DNA of 64,000 bases, taken from the NCBI GenBank assembly GCA_902779445.1, contig CACZBM010000001.1, positions 62,001 to 126,000 of the forward strand, in the 5' to 3' direction. Source of the stretch: an uncultured Lachnospiraceae bacterium. Its GTDB lineage: Bacteria; Bacillota; Clostridia; Lachnospirales; Lachnospiraceae. Both the position numbers and the translations under genes were made by a program. The notes under the pieces were generated by a model that did not search any database, was not told the origin of the DNA, and saw only the letters and a program-made list of their open reading frames with translations. This document shows, in pieces, positions 63,436 through 64,000 of this stretch (positions are counted from its first letter, which is position 1; each line of letters begins with the position of its first letter).

Positions 63436-63465
63436 AGTATAACACAGTATTGCGTTTTATTACAA
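63436..63465 (-). promoter_or_regulatory. Promoter of the acyl-CoA synthetase gene
   Basis: TTGTAA (63460-63465, minus) and TATACT (63436-63441) are separated by 18 bases. An imperfect inverted repeat (CGCTTTAA...TTAAAAGCG, near 63394-63423) follows downstream, a possible operator. Confidence 0.7.
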
Positions 63466-63486
63466 CAACGGTCTATACTATACGAG

Positions 63487-63515
63487 TTGACAAAATAATT
63501 TTGGGGTGATATATT
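63487..63515 (+). promoter_or_regulatory. Promoter of metN
   Basis: TTGACA (63487-63492) and TATATT (63510-63515) are 17 bases apart, close to the ideal vegetative promoter. The start would be near 63523, leaving a short leader of about 40 bases. Confidence 0.85.
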
Positions 63516-63533
63516 TCATACCAATCACATAGG

Positions 63534-63552
63534 AAAACCATTAAATGGTTTT
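63534..63552 (+). promoter_or_regulatory. Perfect palindrome in the metN leader
   Basis: AAAACCAT (63534-63541) pairs with ATGGTTTT (63545-63552) across a 3-base centre. It sits between the promoter and the start codon and could bind a repressor or form an mRNA hairpin. The leader is too short for an S-box riboswitch. Confidence 0.55.
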
Positions 63553-63565
63553 GGAATATTGAATA

Positions 63566-64000
63566 ATGGCAATAATCGAAATAAAGAATCTTTATAAGAC
63601 TTTCAGTACTAAAGACTCTGAGGTGGAAGCCCTTAAGGACATAAACTTTTCGGTTGAGGCGGGGGATATATACGGCATCATAGGTATGTCAGGTGCCGGA
63701 AAGAGCACTCTTGTCAGATGTCTTAACTTTCTGGAACGCCCCACCAAGGGTTCCGTCCTGGTAGAGGGAAAGGATCTGGGGAGCCTGTCTTCTTCCGAGC
63801 TCCGGTCCTTAAGATGCAATATCGGGATGATCTTTCAGAATTTTAATCTGCTGATGCAGAATAATGTCATGGATAACGTGACATTCCCTCTGACGATCCA
63901 CGGTATGTCGAAAAAAGATGCTGCCGAAAAAGCAAAGCATCTCCTGGAAGTGGTAGGATTATCCGAAAAAGCTTCAGCCTATCCGGCTCAGCTCTCCGGC
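63566..64000 (+). CDS. metN: Methionine-type ABC transporter ATP-binding protein MetN, 3' partial
   Basis: The gene starts with ATG GCA ATA ATC at 63566 and runs off the window. The 145 visible residues read MAIIEIKNLYKTFSTKDSEVEALKDINFSVEAGDIYGIIGMSGAGKSTLVRCLNFLE, with Walker A GMSGAGKST, Q-loop GMIFQNFNLL and the start of the LSGG signature at the edge. The GMSGAGKST and LMQNNVMDNVTFPL stretches fit MetN. The permease and binding protein would be to the right. No S-box riboswitch is seen, so control probably differs from the classical methionine system. Confidence 0.88.
   Translation, partial: MAIIEIKNLYKTFSTKDSEVEALKDINFSVEAGDIYGIIGMSGAGKSTLVRCLNFLERPTKGSVLVEGKDLGSLSSSELRSLRCNIGMIFQNFNLLMQNNVMDNVTFPLTIHGMSKKDAAEKAKHLLEVVGLSEKASAYPAQLSG

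Noticed and set aside
63487..63565. S-box (SAM) riboswitch before metN
   Set aside because: The leader after the promoter is only about 40 bases and has none of the conserved S-box segments.
1..64000. Prophage, integrative element or IS insertion
   Set aside because: No integrase, transposase, phage structural gene or attachment duplication is visible; gene order is ordinary chromosomal.

Overview
The window reads as chromosomal DNA of a motile, anaerobic, low-to-mid GC Firmicute, most likely a Lachnospiraceae member of the rumen or gut (Butyrivibrio-like). This is inferred from gene content, not from a database search. The pointers are an NrdG activase, a Gram-positive flagellar late operon with FliW/CsrA, CvfB, VanW-type and DUF1934 proteins, strong AGGAGG ribosome sites and TTGACA/TATAAT promoters. 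No tRNA, rRNA, prophage, IS transposase or CRISPR array was found.

Layout. 1-1.5 kb: tail of a multi-spanning glycosyltransferase and a small YjfB-type motility protein. 1.5-8.9 kb (minus): a branched-chain amino acid ABC transporter (livJ-H-M-G-F) running on into a cytidylate-kinase-like protein, CvfB, a 77-aa unknown and a CPBP protease. 9-13.3 kb (minus): a ROK sugar kinase, then a tightly overlapping four-gene set (DUF2752, condensation-fold acyltransferase, zinc-ribbon DUF6320 protein, pectin-acetylesterase-like hydrolase). 13.4-16.2 kb (plus): a degenerate EAL/HDOD protein and an orphan FliD-like protein with a structured leader. 16.3-19.1 kb: glf and an O-antigen-ligase-like protein. 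19.2-31.7 kb (minus): a flagellar late-gene cluster, flgM-flgN-flgK1-flgK2-flgL1-flgL2-fliW-csrA, then flaG-fliD-fliS-chaperone, with a recognisable sigma-28 promoter in front of each block. Both flgK and flgL are present as tandem divergent pairs.

31.7-37.8 kb (minus): a VanW protein (preceded by an unannotated 35-aa membrane peptide), an N-terminally truncated AIR-synthase-like gene, an Lrp regulator, an aminotransferase, an orphan sensor kinase and nrdG. 37.8-40.5 kb (plus): a membrane-anchored protein, nth and a DUF4910 peptidase-like protein. 40.5-46.9 kb (minus): glycogen debranching enzyme, a PcsB-like NlpC/P60 hydrolase, asnS and a lipoprotein trigger-factor relative. 46.9-54.2 kb (minus): one compact probable operon of DUF212, two diguanylate cyclases, ispE, a GntR regulator, DUF1934, galU and a membrane-anchored unknown. 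54.4-56.5 kb: dhaKLM. 56.9-59.9 kb (plus): a bifunctional fucokinase/fucose-1-phosphate guanylyltransferase. 60-63.4 kb: a sodium/solute symporter and an acyl-CoA synthetase. 63.6 kb to the end: the start of metN.

The most unusual feature is a dispersed palindromic repeat (family A, 13 loci in 64 kb) at gene borders. Its short stem covaries (ATTCT with AGAAT, ATCCT with AGGAT). Wherever two units form an adjacent head-to-head pair, one is of each type. Some arms have expanded into tandem arrays, and some copies supply stop codons or C-terminal tails to genes. A second family (B) of consecutive double hairpins occurs twice. The genes link surface polysaccharide (glf, ligase-like, galU, fkp), c-di-GMP (two GGDEF proteins, EAL/HDOD) and flagellar assembly, as expected for a motile fibre- or mucus-associated anaerobe.
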